A stretch of DNA of 64,000 bases from Laguncularia racemosa (lineage: Eukaryota; Streptophyta; Magnoliopsida; Myrtales; Combretaceae), in assembly GCA_037954665.1 (NCBI GenBank), contig JBBMOL010000082.1, positions 2,852,001 through 2,916,000 on the forward strand, written 5' to 3'. The translations under genes were made by a program, and so were the position numbers. Positions 44,322 to 56,093 of the stretch are shown one piece after another; positions within the stretch are counted from its first letter, which is position 1; every line of letters starts with the position of its first letter. Under the pieces are notes generated by a model. The model did no database searches. It saw only the letters and a list, made by a program, of their open reading frames with translations, and was not told where the DNA came from.

Positions 44322-45359
44322 TGATGTGCCTAATTCCACTTAGAAGCACAATTAAAAGACTTAAGAAAAAACAATCTCAAGTCAACAACAAACCGGATCC
44401 ACAAGGGGCAAAATTGCATGAACCCTAGTAAGATGTAATGAATTCCAAATGCTCAAAGTTACAATTGTAATACCACAATGATAATCTCTTATAATAACAC
44501 CCTAATCACATATAATCCCACGAAAATAATCCAAAAATTCAAAAGAAAACCTCAATTCCAAGGACTCCTTTCCACTAGTGAAAATCATGTTTTCAAGGGA
44601 ATTTTCAAGGATGATTCGAATTCAATTGCAAGGGACCTTAATTAAACACAAGAATTCGACAACAATTAGAAGTAAATCTGTCCAAGAACTATCTCAATTC
44701 AACCCTAGATATGACACACTAGAGAAGAAAAGAAATCACAATAAGATGAAATTGATACTACTCACAATTTCAAGGTGTTGCACTCGCCACAATTTCAACT
44801 CTTGGGATTGAAATTGATAAGAGTCTAATGACAATTAGGAACCTTAATTCTCACATGAAGAAGAAGTGTATAATCTTCAAAATATGGCCTCTTAAACCCT
44901 CTCTTAAGCAAGTATTTATACTTGCTACTCCTAGGGTTAAAAAGTGCTCAAAATTACAAGTTTGTCACTTTTAAGGTGGCTAACCCTAAATGAAAATTAC
45001 AAGGAAATAAAAGTGTCCCAAAACCAAAATACAACCAAAATAGTTCATAAAAGAGTAAATATATAAAAGAAATGGTCTTTAAGATGCCGGTCTTCTATAG
45101 GATCCATCAGCCCAGCTCATCGCCGGTTCAAGTCGGTCCATGGATAACCCACAAGCTGAGTCTGAGGGAGTTTGTCCATTGCCCTATAAAATATGATAAG
45201 TGTGCCTGTTGGAAAACACAATACAAGAATAATAGAAAAGAGGTTAATATATAAATAATTCCGGGGTCGATTTGCTCAAAATGGGCCCTCATCGCCAAAA
45301 TTTGAATTCCTTTAGTTCTTACCCTAATGATAGGTCTTGTCGGATTTTGATTCCTATCA
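44322..45359 (-). mobile_element. Solo LTR of the CRM-like family, in element E gag
   Basis: This 1038-bp LTR runs tgatgtgcc...gattcctatca on the plus strand and is flanked by a perfect duplication, gttta (44317-44321 and 45360-45364). Its minus-strand start encodes the same RNQ-like pol tail as the other family members. Confidence 0.93.
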
Positions 45360-45364
45360 GTTTA

Positions 45365-45800
45365 TTGAAACATTAGAAGTCTACTGGCTAGATAATGATT
45401 TGAAACTTAAAGAGTTTTCTAAGTCCCTCATAGAGAAGGCATATACGTAGTACGTCAATTTTCCGTTATGTTCGGTAGATTCATGGGGTAGTATGTGCAA
45501 AATGTACTTAGAAAAGTTATTCTCTACTCAAGAGAGAGTCACTTTAACTAACAAGGGGCAGACTTGATAGCAGCCTAGAGAATGGAGTATATTGAACATT
45601 TTAAAGAACACTCTCTAGACATTCAAGACATTTGTGATGAAAAAGAGTTGGTGAAGATTTGTATCTAAGGGATGTTCACTGAATACACAACACATTTGTA
45701 GAATCTTTCTTTAGTGTCATTCGCTGCATTAGTTGAAAATGCATGAAGGACCAACATTTTCGTTGCTAAGCAAAGGGGGGCAGGTCCCAAGTTTAACAAA
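45365..45800 (+). pseudogene. Element E gag, C-terminal part, broken
   Basis: Continuing gag after the solo LTR, pieces such as 'LKLKEF', 'SWGSMCKMYLEKLFSTQERV', 'RMEYIEHFKEHSLDIQDICD' and 'LVSFAALVENA' follow the Tat Gag order. Several stops and frame changes are present. It would form the particle core. Confidence 0.75.
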
Positions 45801-46050
45801 TGGGTCCCATCTATAAACTTAGCTTAAGGAGAAGGATTCAAAGGAGGGAAGAAGCCTAGGGTTAGGAAACTTGGAATCGGGGGGAAGGTATATGCTATGC
45901 TTGGCATGTAGTTAAGAGATAGGAATATCAAACTCTTAAGAGTTGAACACCTCCCTACCATGAAAGAAAGGAATGACCCTAGATTTTGTAGGTTCCATAG
46001 AGTTGTAAGGCATTCCACTAAATATTGCTTTACTTTAAAGAAGGTCTTCA

Positions 46051-46870
46051 ATGAGGGGGGTGCAAAATGAGGAGCTTATCATTGAAAACAATGATGTCAG
46101 GCACAATCCACTCCTAGCCCATAACGATCAATGTAGGGCTGTGAACATTGTTACTCATGATCCCGCTACTATCAAAGTAGATGAGGTGCCACTTTTTGAA
46201 GCATATAAAGCAAAAGAGAAAATAGGTGAGGTTGAAGATGATGCATACTCACCCGTTGCTACAACACTGTTGAAGACTTCCAATTTTAGGAATTTCTTCG
46301 ACCTCCTTAGGTTCGACAAGAAAGTGAGTGTTGTAGTAGCTATTGCACTCACAAAGATTTCATAAGGACAATATGCTAAGTGTAGCACAATGCAGCCTGT
46401 GAAGAGAATGGCTTGTGCCCATGAGAATGCAATTTTATTCATGGATGTTGATATGTGTGTGAAGATCCTAAATCACAATCACCCCTTGTACATGGAGGGA
46501 GTACTTAACGGATATCTAGTGAAGAGGACAATCATAGACATTGGGTCCTCTTTAAACATCATGTAAAGACCACATTTAAAGCTACTGGAGTTTATCTTAG
46601 GCATTTGGTGAAGCAACCTATTTCAATTAATGACTTTAGTCATTTCCCTAAATAGATACTAAGGTAGGTTAATGTAGATCTCAAAGTTGGGCCTATACAT
46701 GGCTCTATTACCTTTCATGTGATTGATGTGCTCATATCTTACCAATTGCTCATGGGAAGGAAGTGGTTGCATGATCACAACCTGCTACCTTCGATGCTAC
46801 ATTAATGCATTAAAGGTTAGTGGAAGGGTAAAGACATATTAATCCCTACTAGGAGAAATCCTTTTGAGCA
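46051..46870 (+). pseudogene. Element E aspartic protease region, broken
   Basis: An open stretch (46051-46365) forms the acidic linker before protease, ending 'VSVVVAIALTKIS'. Protease follows with 'HPLYMEGVLNGYLVKRTIID' and 'IGSSLNIM' near 46480-46562. The active site reads Asp-Ile-Gly-Ser, where Pro is usual at the second place in the Tat lineage, and the catalytic Asp is kept. The remainder is frame-shifted, but the end with 'CSYLTNCSWEGSGCMI' can be read in another frame. Confidence 0.78.
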
Positions 46871-47389
46871 CACAATGTACGAGAAACTGCTATTGCGAAA
46901 CCCTTTAATGTCCCATTACCTACTTGGGGAGAAATCTAAGATGGGTATCAAAGGAAAAGAAAAATGTGTGGTTGCCGAGGAGGCAAGAAGATGAATAAGC
47001 AAACGGAGAAGATTGAAAGTTTCATTAGGGCAGACGGGTGCAAGGTATATCATTTATGACAGTTATAAGGGTCTGAAGAGTGTGTTTATCTTCTTTAGAT
47101 CCTAAACAAGTCCAAGAATCTAACTTGCCCCTTAACAAATACAAGACCGAATCAAACCCTAAGTCGAAGAAATAGAATAATTGGATCTAGTGTGACTAGG
47201 TGAGTTACTGCGACCAATCTTCACTAGCAAGTGTCTTTCTTGAGAGATAAAGGTCCAACTTGTTGCATTATTAAAGGAGTATAGCGATGTCTTTACTTGG
47301 ATTTATGAAGAGATGTTAGGATTAGATCATAACCTTGTAGTACATAAACTAAATGTCAAGAGTTACCCTAGTGAAGCAAGGACAGTAAG

Positions 47390-48570
47390 TCTTCTACCCT
47401 GAAGTCAAGGTGTAAATCAAGCATGAGATTGAAAAGTTGCTCCATGTCAATTTTATTAAGCCAATTGAACATCCTGTGTGGTTAGCTAATGTCGTACTAG
47501 TGAGGAAGAAGAATCATTAGATACATGTTTGTGTTGACTTTCAAGATTTAAACAAGGCTTGTCCAAGGGATGATTTCCCTTTGCTGAATATTGACACTTT
47601 GGTAGATGTAACTACGAGCCATGAGTTATTCTCATTCATAGATGGTTTTAGTGGTTATAATTAAATCAAAATGGTCATCAGAGATGCTAATTGCCCTGCA
47701 TTCAAAATGCTGGTGGAAAATTCTTACTACACTATTATGCCTTTTGGACATAAGAATGCGGATGTAACCTATCAAAGGGCTATGACTACCATATTTCATG
47801 ACATGATGCATGACTTCATGGAAGACTATGTTGACCATATTGTCATCTAGTTTAGGAGATCACCTAATCATTTGATTCACTTGCAAAAGGTTTTTAAATG
47901 GTGTTGGTTGTATAAACTCCACATGAATCCTTTAAAGTGCTTCTTTGGTGTGGCTTCAAGGAAGTTTCTAGGATTTGTGGTTCATACAAAATGAATTGAT
48001 GTCGACTCAACAAAAATCCAAGCTATACTATCTATGTTGTCACCCATTACACTAAAGAAATTGAAAACTCTCATGGGTAAAGTCTCCTACATTAGGAGAT
48101 TTGTGCTAACACTAGCAGAGATTTCATATCCTTTACATTAAGTTATGAAAAAAGGGGTCTTGTTTGAGTAGGGAGAAATGCATGAAGAAGCAATCAAGAA
48201 AATTAAGAAGATCCTAACTATCCCTCAACCATGATAATGCCAATGAAGGGATTGCCATTGATTTTTTACCTTACCTCCATTGATAAATCAATTGAGGCCT
48301 TACTCGCATAGGAAATAGATGGGCAAGAATGACTAATTTACTATTTGAGTCGAACCCTTCAAAGGAGCAAGGTCAACTACTCAACTTGTGAAAAACACTA
48401 TCTCGCGTTGGTATTTGCCTCACAGAAATTATGGCACTATTTTTTAGTGCATAAGGTCAATTTCATCACGCATTCAGATCTCATTAAGTACTTATTGTCT
48501 GGACCAACCTTGTTAGGTCGAGTTGCTAAGTGGCTACTCCTCCTTGGAGAGTTTGATATCATAGTTTAGT
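47390..48570 (+). pseudogene. Element E reverse transcriptase and RNase H, broken
   Basis: Reverse transcriptase includes 'IEKLLHVNFIKPIEHPVWLA', 'CVDFQDLNKACPRDDFPLL', 'YTIMPFGHKNADVTYQRAMT' and the catalytic box, which reads YVDH instead of YVDD, so one metal-binding Asp is lost. 'KFLGFVVHTK' and 'KLKTLMGKVSYIRRFV' follow. RNase H has 'IYYLSRTLQRSKVNYSTCEK' and 'HSDLIKYLLSGPTLLGRVAK'. Stops are frequent before 48340. The order and motifs are Tat-like. Confidence 0.88.
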
Positions 48571-48649
48571 CTCTCAAGGCCATCAAGTCACAAGCCTTAG
48601 TTGATTTGTTGGCATACTTCTTGAATGCATGTGAAAGCCTTATTGTGGA

Positions 48650-49046
48650 TACTATGCCAACAAAGTTTCATAAAGACTCCCTCATGATTGAAGTAGAAAG
48701 GGAGTGGTCACTTTAGTTTGATGGCTTTGCAAAAAGTAAGGGATAGGGGGGTAAGAATTTTGTTAACCTCGCTTGAAGGCCTAGAAATACCATTGGCATT
48801 CAAACTTGATTTCTATTGCACCAATAATGAGGTTGAATATAAAGCTTTGTTGCTGGGGTTAATATCCGTGCAAGAGGTAGGAGTGAATTGACCATGTATA
48901 TTTGGTGACTTTAATTTGATCATTAAATAGCTAACGGGGAGTTTGGACTTAAAGAACTTACACTAGCACCTTATAGGGCTGTAATGGAAAATTTTTAGTC
49001 TATACACTACAAGCATATAACTCAATCCATAAACAGATATGTAGAT
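48650..49046 (+). pseudogene. Element E second (archaeal-type) RNase H, truncated
   Basis: After the first RNase H the remains 'LFDGFAKSKG', 'TIGIQT', 'EFGLKELTLAPYRAVMENF' and 'HYKHI' follow the extra RNase H that Tat-type elements carry between RNase H and integrase. Its first Asp is visible in FDG. The sequence ends at 49046 where element D begins. Confidence 0.75.
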
Positions 49047-49953
49047 TGTCGAGTCAAATTTAAAAATTTTATATTATCTCCCTAATCTAATTCAATTAGA
49101 TCCTATACTCATCCAATATAAATCCTTGACTTGAACTAGGAAGTTTTTATTTATTTGGACTTGCCACCCAACTAGAGTTAGGAAAAAAATTATGGAATTA
49201 GAATTAATTGAGTGGATTAATTCTAATCTAAACAACTAGTTGACAAAATCTCCTCTTTTTGTTCTTATGAAAGAAAAAGAAGAAGAAAGAAAAACCAGAG
49301 CTTCTCAACTTGGGGACTATCCTATTAAAACCCTAAGTTACCACCTTATCCTTCTAAAATTTGAATTATGTTATGCTATCCTTTTTAGCATAAAAAGAAA
49401 ATATTAGAAAAAAAAATTATATAAGGATTATACTAATAATGATTTAAAAAATATTTTTTATTCTTTTTAGAGTTGCCCCATAAGGGTGCCTACGTACCGG
49501 CTATTCGGAATTAAACAGGCCGTAGTTCGCTTTTTATAAAACTTTAGTGGATTAGTTAATTTTAATTATAAAAACATGCTAGGTTTACATTTATTACCAT
49601 TTAAATTATTTAAAGAAATTTCTAAGCCTAAGCTTTATTTATATATTTTATTTTTTTAAAAAACTAAAACCTCTAATTTGAAAAAAATCAATTATATTTT
49701 TTTAATGAAAAGAAGTTTTCTAAGTGATAAAAATATTTATTATTTTTTTATTAATTAATTTTTTTATTTTTTATTAATTATCTATTAATCATAATAGACA
49801 TATATATTTATTTTTTTTAGAAAACTCTAAACTTAATTCTAATAAAAAAATATTATTTTATTATTTTTTTCATTTCATTTTTTATTTTTATAATAGTAAA
49901 TAAATAAATATATAAATAAAAATAATAAAAAAGGAGGGATCCGGCTAACTTGG

Positions 49954-51070
49954 TGATGTGCTCAAATTGACTAAAGCACATTCAAATAACAAATTGAACA
50001 AATTCAATCACTAAATCCCCAAATGGTGTAAACCCCTAAATGTCAAAGGATAATCAAGCAAGCAACAATGATAATTACAATTCACAACTTGCAATTTCCG
50101 AAATGGATTTCACTAACACAATTAAAAGGATATGAAATCAATTGAATTCTAACCCTAAAATTGCGTGAAAATTACAATAAAATGATAAACTAATTCCTCA
50201 CCAGATATGACTCACTAGTAGGGAATTAGGATGGATTTGACGTTGTTGATGTTACACACAACAAGAATCAAATTCCACTCGCCACACTTCACTCAAGAAA
50301 TGATAAGAGTATGTGAAAAATGGAGGCAACCCTCACGTTTTCCAATCTGAAAAATATTGTTCAAAAAAAGCTCGCACAAACCCTACTTTAGCAAGTATTT
50401 ATACTTGCTCCAATTAGGGTTAAAATGTCTACAAATTTACGTTTATGCCATTAATGTGGCTGGTCTTAATTCAAAAATTACAAGCAAATAAAAATGTCCC
50501 AAAATGATTACAAAGTAATCGGTTTAATAATAAAATTACAAGTACAAAAATAGTCTTTAACGAGCCGGTTCTTCAATTGAATTTGTTGGTCCAACTCATC
50601 TTCGGTTTAGGTTAGTCCATGAATAACCCACAAGCTGAGTTTTAGTGAGTTTATCCATTGCCCTGTAAGACCCGACAATATACTAATGTGGCCGGTCCTA
50701 ATTCAATAATTACAAGTAAATAAAAATGTCCCAAAATGACTACAAAGTAACCGGTTCAATAATAAAATTACAAGTACAAAAATAGTCTTCAACGAGCTGG
50801 TTCTTCGATTGAATTCGTTGGTCCAGCTCATATTCGGTTTAGGTCGGTCTATAAATAACCCACAAGTTGAGTCTTAATGAGTTTGTCCATCGCCCTATAA
50901 GACCCGACAAGTATGCCTGCTGGAATACACAACACATAAGTAATAGAAAAGAGGTTAGTATATAAATAATTCTAGGGTCGGTTTGTTCAAAGATGACCCT
51001 CATCACCAAGATTTGAAATCCTTTGAATTTTGCACTAATGATAGGTCTTGTAAGATTTTGATTCCTATCA
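49954..51070 (-). mobile_element. Solo LTR of the CRM-like family, minus strand
   Basis: It runs tgatgtgctc...gattcctatca on the plus strand. A perfect duplication, cttgg, flanks it (49949-49953 and 51071-51075). A 232-bp segment is duplicated in tandem (from 50452 and from 50684), with several differences between the halves. Confidence 0.93.
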
Positions 51071-51392
51071 CTTGGACGTGGGTTGGATCGGATCAGGTGG
51101 AATCGGGTTGGGTCGGAACGGGTTACGTATACGGCGGCTGGAGCTCATTGATGGCGGCTTTCCAGCTGCCTTTTTTGTCGATTGGTGGGTGCTTCCAAGC
51201 TTTCTAAAGGTGGGGAAGCCGATGGTGATGGTGGTTTTCGTCGAAAACCACCCTAATGCAGCAAATCGAAGGTCATCAACGAGGTTTGAGAGAGAGAGAG
51301 AGAACTCCGATGAGGGTTTTTTTTTTTGTTTTACTTTTTTTTTTGTCTTTTGATTCCTTCCTTCACTTCCTCTCATCAAGTCCTATTTATAG

Positions 51393-52758
51393 TGATAGGA
51401 ATCAAAATCCTACAAGACCTATCATTAGAGCAAGAGCCAAAGGATTTCAAATCTTGGCGATGATGGTCCTTTTTGAGCAAATCAACCTCGGAATTATTTA
51501 TATATTAACCTCTTTTCTATTATTCTTGTATTGTGTATTCCAACAGAAACACTTATCAAGCTTTATAGGGTGATGGAGAAACTCACTAAGACTCAACTTG
51601 TGGGTTATCCATGAACCGACTTAAACCAAAGATGAGTTGGACCAACGAATTGATTTGAAGAATCGGCTTGTAAAGACTATTTTTGTATTTTGTTATTTTT
51701 CTTTGAACCATTTATTTTGTAAGATTTTGGGACATTTTATTTAGTTGTATTTTGTGGATTTAGGACTGGCCACCCTTTAGTGGCATAGTTGTAATTGTTT
51801 AGACATTTCAACCCTAACTAGGGTTTTTTGGGGGCTTTTGAACATTTTAGAAATTTGAAAATTTGTAGCCGTGGGAGCCTCCTCTCCACACCATCTACTC
51901 TTATCAATTTCATTAGAAATTGTGGCGAGTTAGCTTAGCAAATCTTGTAAGTAATATTAAGATTTTACTAAGTTGTTTATTGTTATTACTAGTGTGTAAT
52001 ATCTAGTGATAATAGGTTGGTTTTGTTTGTCTATTCATGCCTAAATTAGGGTTCATATATTGCTTGGTTTTCATGTCAATTGTAAGGATTGGAATTGAGT
52101 TGTTCCATTGAATTTGATTGGTATTGGAATCCACTTATTGTACTTCTAATTTGGTTCACTTCATTTAGGGTTGTGGATCCTTGATTTTCATGCCATTTGG
52201 GGATCTTATCTATAACTTGTTTACGTCCATTTCATTGTAATAGAATCAATTATATGTATGTTATTGTTGGTTGGTATTACGATCCCTTGAACACATCAAC
52301 TTTTGATCAACCGAGCTTACTTGTTCATACAATTAGGGCTCATATTACAAGTGTTGTCACACCACTTTTGGGATTGATTGAAGTTGTTCTTCAATTAGGT
52401 TCATGTGCTTGGATTTAATCAATTTAGGCACATCATAATTTGGTATCAGAGCTTATCATACTTGGATATTCAATCTTGATCACATCCTTGTTGTGAAATT
52501 GGTTTATATGAATTGAGGATTTACGCAATTGGAGGACTAGTTGTATTGCCATTGTGTAATTGTTCTTTCAATTGGGTTTTGTGTGCTTTCACTTGGTTTT
52601 AAGTATATCATCTTTTGGTATCAGAGCAACTTATTTTACAAATTTGGATTCATAAGATTTAATGGTTCACGCCTCTTGAGGACTTGGATTTGGTGATTGA
52701 ATTCGTTTCAATTGGTTGCGTGTGTGTGCTTGGATCCTTTGATCATTTAAGCATATCA
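51393..52758 (+). mobile_element. Solo LTR of the CRM-like family with two internal PBS
   Basis: It starts TGATAGGAATC, ends GCATATCA and is flanked by a perfect duplication, tatag (51388-51392 and 52759-52763), so the boundaries are firm. At 1366 bp it is the longest of the group. It contains 'gcacatca' plus TGGTATCAGAGC at 52428-52452 and 'gtatatca' plus TGGTATCAGAGC at 52603-52627, before its true end. Confidence 0.93.
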
Positions 52759-52763
52759 TATAG

Positions 52764-53450
52764 GCTCCCAAAATCGAGCTTGATAAGCTCGGGTCTTCTT
52801 CGCCGTTGAGACCCATCCTCATCCATTTTTTATTTTCTTTTGATTCATGTTAATATTTGATTTTTGTTAAGATTGATGTTAATTTGATGATGTTTATCCT
52901 ATTTTAGTTAAAGATTTGCTAGATTTGTGCAAAAAATTGAATCAAAACGACCAGATTTCCTTTCTCTCGCGTCGACGTCGATCTTGGACAGAGGTTGAAG
53001 ACGAGCACGTTCTTAGTTCGTGTGATTTCATCATCCAATCGCGTGTTGCCACGTGGCAACTAGAAGAAAAAAATTGCAAAACGACACGAATGCCTCCCTC
53101 GAGTTTAGAACCTGTGACCTGATCCCCCCCTGCGCGTGCTTGAAGCTAATGACCGAATCAGCTAGGCTAACCCATTTTCTCGTTTTTTTATTTAACCTAA
53201 ATTACATATATGTGTTGTAATTTTTATTATTTTTATATTATTTTGAAATTCTAAATATTTATAAAAATTCCTTAACATCTTTTATTATTATTATTTCTAC
53301 CTTCATTTTCCAAAATTGGTATATTATTCCTATTTATTTTATTTTTTTGTCATTATTTTCCCTTCATTTATGAAAAAATAGGAGAAAAATCGAAAACAAC
53401 AAAAAATGAAACATTATTTGTGATTAGAAAGCAAAATTGGGGTGTTTATA
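52764..53450 (-). repeat. Element D LTR, part after the second solo LTR
   Basis: This is the U3 side of the element D LTR on the minus strand. It has a GC-richer part (52916-53150) and an AT-rich remainder up to the LTR terminus at 53450. I see no gene in it. Confidence 0.6.
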
Positions 53451-53467
53451 GCTGCTCCTCTTTGTAG
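53451..53467 (-). other. Element D polypurine tract
   Basis: On the minus strand CTACAAAGAGGAGCAGC lies directly before the LTR start. Purine-rich tracts of the type AAAGAGG(G/A)GCAGC before TGTAAACACC are typical for Tat/Ogre-type elements. Confidence 0.75.
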
Positions 53468-54840
53468 TAAAGTTTGAAAAACTTAACAACAAAGACAACA
53501 AAGACACCATTTTTACTTGATAGACCTAGTGGATAATGCCATAGTTGGCTGGCTATCTGATCCTGGTTCTACTAGGGAGTTGTTTGATTATCTGTCTGAG
53601 TAGGGAAAACGCTCCATAAGCTAACGATTCCATGTTGCAAAACAATGATCACTTCATGATGATTAATGCTACTTGGGGAGTGGTCTTAAACCAGAAACAT
53701 CTCACTGGACTAGCAACTTGAAGTAAGATATCATCTATAAAAGTGCTCTATGGGCTAATTAATCGATGATAGGAAGCATCTCAATCTTAAATAGAGATTG
53801 TTTAGGAATGTGTTCTTGTGAGCGAACTAAGTGATAATAGGAAGTATCTTATAGGACTAGCGACCTTAAAGAAGAGATTGTTTAGGAAAGCGCTCTTATG
53901 AGCTAGCCAACTGATAATTAGAAGCGTCTTATAAGGCAAACAACCTTATAGGAGAGATTTTCTAGAAAAGTGCTCTTACGAGCTAACTGGTCAATAATAG
54001 GAAGCGTCTCACTAGACTAGCAATTGTAATAGGAGGATATTTAGGAAAGTGCTTCATTACGGGCTAACTAATTGATAGTGGGAAGTGTCTCTTTAGACTT
54101 ACAACCCTAAGGAAGAAAGTTTAAGAAAGTGCCCCATTATGGGCTAACTAATTGATGGTAGGAAGCGTCTCTTTAGACTTACAACCTTAAGAGGGGATAT
54201 CTAGGAAAGTGCCTCATTGTTGGCTAACTAACCGATAACGATGTCTGGATATATCTTAGCAACCTAGCATTTCCAAAAATACTTCTTGTGAGCTGATCAA
54301 ATGATAATGAGAGGTGTCTTTTAGACTACCTAGTTTATATAGAATATTTGATTCATGATAAATGATTATTTACTTTAAATGCTTATCAGTTTATTGTAGA
54401 TAACAACTAAACAACCATACCTTCGTGATGTTTTGCTCCTTTTCTACTTACTCTTGTTTCACAAAGAGCGGAAAGCCCTGACGTGTTTTCCTTCTTGTGA
54501 GCATGGCTCTTATGATTGTGGTGTTATCCTGTTAATACACTGGATCTAATGCTCAGAATAGGTGGAAATCATATAAAATTCCATTGAGTTTTATCATTAT
54601 TTCATTGTTCATTATTTCTTTATGAGGCAATGGGTAGTATGTGTATAAAAATGATATAAGAGTTTTTTTTAATGAAAATTGGTCAAGATAATCGATTGTT
54701 TAAAGGCATTAACTTTGCTTGTAGAAGGAATGAAAACCAAACTTACGAAATTTGTAATAATTGTTAGCATTCATGAACCTTGGCAAAATTTCAATTTTCT
54801 TGCCTAGGGATAGTACATCTTAACAACATCCATATTAATG
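53468..54840 (-). other. Element D 3' untranslated region
   Basis: This is non-coding sequence between the end of pol and the polypurine tract. It is dominated by the tandem array at 53650-54350. The rest is AT-rich without features. Confidence 0.7.
53650..54350 (-). repeat. Tandem array of about 80-bp units in the 3' UTR
   Basis: Units begin near 53725, 53805, 53885, 53965, 54044, 54125, 54204 and 54277, giving a period of 79-81 bp, with one more degraded unit before them. The plus-strand consensus has 'gaaagtgctc', 'gggctaactaattgataat', 'aggaagcgtctc' and 'tagacttacaaccttaag'. Units differ at many positions, so the array is old or fast-changing. Confidence 0.9.
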
Positions 54841-55660
54841 GGGTCTCTCAATTATGGACCATCCATTTGGTCTAATATTAAGGCCCCTCCTAATAACACT
54901 CTTTTTACAACATATGGACCCTCATCATTTGGGGTAAACTTGCCTCTTGAATCCTGTGCATTTGGGAGAACTTTTCTTAATACCAAATCTCCTTCTTTAA
55001 AACATCGATGTCTTATTCTCTTGTTGAATGCTCGGGCCTCTTTGTTGGTAACATTGGCCATGACACAATGTAGTGAGTCTCCTTTCAACGATCAAGTTTA
55101 GCTGATCAAGCCTTTTCTTTACCCACCCGGATTCATCTAACTGCACTTCTGATAGAATCCTGAAGGACGCTATTTCGACCTCAATTGGCAATACTGCCTC
55201 AGTACCATACACTAAAGAATATAGGGTAACTCCAATAGATGTTTGAATTGAGGTTTTGTAAGCCATGAAGGCGAAAGGTAGCATCTCGTGCCGATCTTTA
55301 TAAGTGATGGTCATCTTCTCAATAATTCTGTTAATGTTCTTGTTGGCTGCTTTTACTGCCCCATTCATCTGAGGTCAGTAAGGAGTTGAATTTTTGTGGT
55401 TTATCTTGAATTGCTGACACAAATTTGTCATCAATTTATTATTGAGGTTGGTGCCATTATCGGTGATAATTGATTCAAGAACTCCATATCGGGCTATTAT
55501 GTCTCTCTTCATGAATCGGACTATTACTCCTTTGGTGACATTAGCATATGATGAGGCTTCCACCCACTTGGTGAAATAATCAATAGCTACTAGTATGAAT
55601 CTGTGACCATTGGACGCTTTTAGAGTAATTGGCCCGATATTGTCGACTCCCCACATGGAG
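54841..55660 (-). pseudogene. Element D integrase core and C-terminus, broken
   Basis: The core starts 'MWGVDNIGPITLKASNGHRF', with the first Asp, then 'LVAIDYFTKWVE' and the second Asp in 'ESIITDNGTNLNN'. The Glu expected after 'NGAV' is Lys (NGAVKAANKN), so the triad is lost. The core continues with 'YKTSIQTSIGVTLYSLVYGT' and 'AVLPIEVEIASFR'. After a frame change near 55050 the end carries 'KFTPNDEGPYVVKRVLLGGA', a GPY-type module. A stop lies just before 55368. It would integrate the cDNA. Confidence 0.88.
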
Positions 55661-55665
55661 AACGA

Positions 55666-56009
55666 CTATGGTGCAGATAGTGAATAAAGTTCTTTAGGTG
55701 GAGCATTTATTCGGTCAGCATAGACTTGACACAAGTGATAGTGCTTGATATATTTAAAGCAGTCTGATTCCATCGTTGACCAATAATAGCCCATCCTGGC
55801 ATCCTCATGATTTTTCGAGCAAGTATGTATCCGTTCATGTGAGGTCCACATACTCCTTCATGCACTTCTTTCATCAGTTCACATGCCTCTCTTTTGTCCA
55901 CACATCTTAGCAATGTGGTGTCAAGTGATCTTCTATAAAGCACAGACCCTCTTAATAAATAATGACTTGCTAACTTTCTAAGTGTTCTTTGGTCATTTTT
56001 GCTAGCCAT
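55666..56009 (-). pseudogene. Element D integrase zinc domain, broken
   Basis: The N-terminal HHCC domain is divided by a frame change. 'YRRSLDTTLLRCVDKREACE' leads to 'VHEGVCGPHMNGY', then in the other frame 'YYWSTMESDCFKYIKHYHLC'. The His and Cys residues are present. It binds zinc and helps integrase multimerise. It follows the second RNase H, as in other Tat-type elements. Confidence 0.85.
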
Positions 56010-56093
56010 TTCAAGGTATTTGCTTTCTTGGAGGAAAGTTTTGATATTGTAGTACTAGGGCTTGTCATCTCGTGCTTTTTTGATTACCAGACA

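Larger units (their letters stand above)
41899..49046 (+). mobile_element. Element E: Tat-type Ty3/gypsy element, right part displaced
   Basis: A 5' LTR, PBS, gag, protease, reverse transcriptase, RNase H and a second archaeal-type RNase H follow each other on the plus strand. The sequence stops at 49046, inside the second RNase H, where element D is inserted. The extra RNase H and the motif 'FRDMM..YVDD'-like RT region place it in the Tat lineage. Integrase and the 3' LTR should lie beyond the right end of this window. Two solo LTRs interrupt its leader/gag region. Confidence 0.85.
49047..53450 (-). repeat. Element D, 3' LTR, interrupted by two solo LTRs
   Basis: On the plus strand it begins TGTCGAGTC and ends TGTTTATA; the minus-strand start TATAAACACC probably derives from TGTAAACACC. 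Without the two insertions it is about 1.9 kb. Its first 900 bp match 62934-64000, including 'gggtgcctacgta', 'cggctattcgga' and 'cgtagttcgctttt'. The AT-rich middle has long A and T runs. Segment 51076-51390 is GC-richer with a (GA)n run near 51290. Confidence 0.75.

Noticed and set aside
45000..45360. Autonomous element on the minus strand
   Set aside because: The segment is entirely within a solo LTR bounded by gttta on both sides. No internal region is present.
41899..49046. Endogenous pararetrovirus
   Set aside because: There is an LTR, a PBS and an archaeal-type second RNase H, and no movement or coat protein. The order is that of a Tat-type retrotransposon.
51071..51380. Overlapping open frames on both strands in a GC-richer patch
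   Set aside because: The patch is part of the element D LTR between two solo LTRs. The products have no resemblance to a family and run into homopolymers.
53090..53180. tRNA-like or gene-like GC-rich stretch
   Set aside because: I could not fold a cloverleaf or find a B-box at the right spacing. It lies within an LTR.
53650..54350. CRISPR-like array
   Set aside because: The 80-bp units are contiguous and diverged throughout, with no constant repeat and unique spacer pattern, and the context is a plant retrotransposon.
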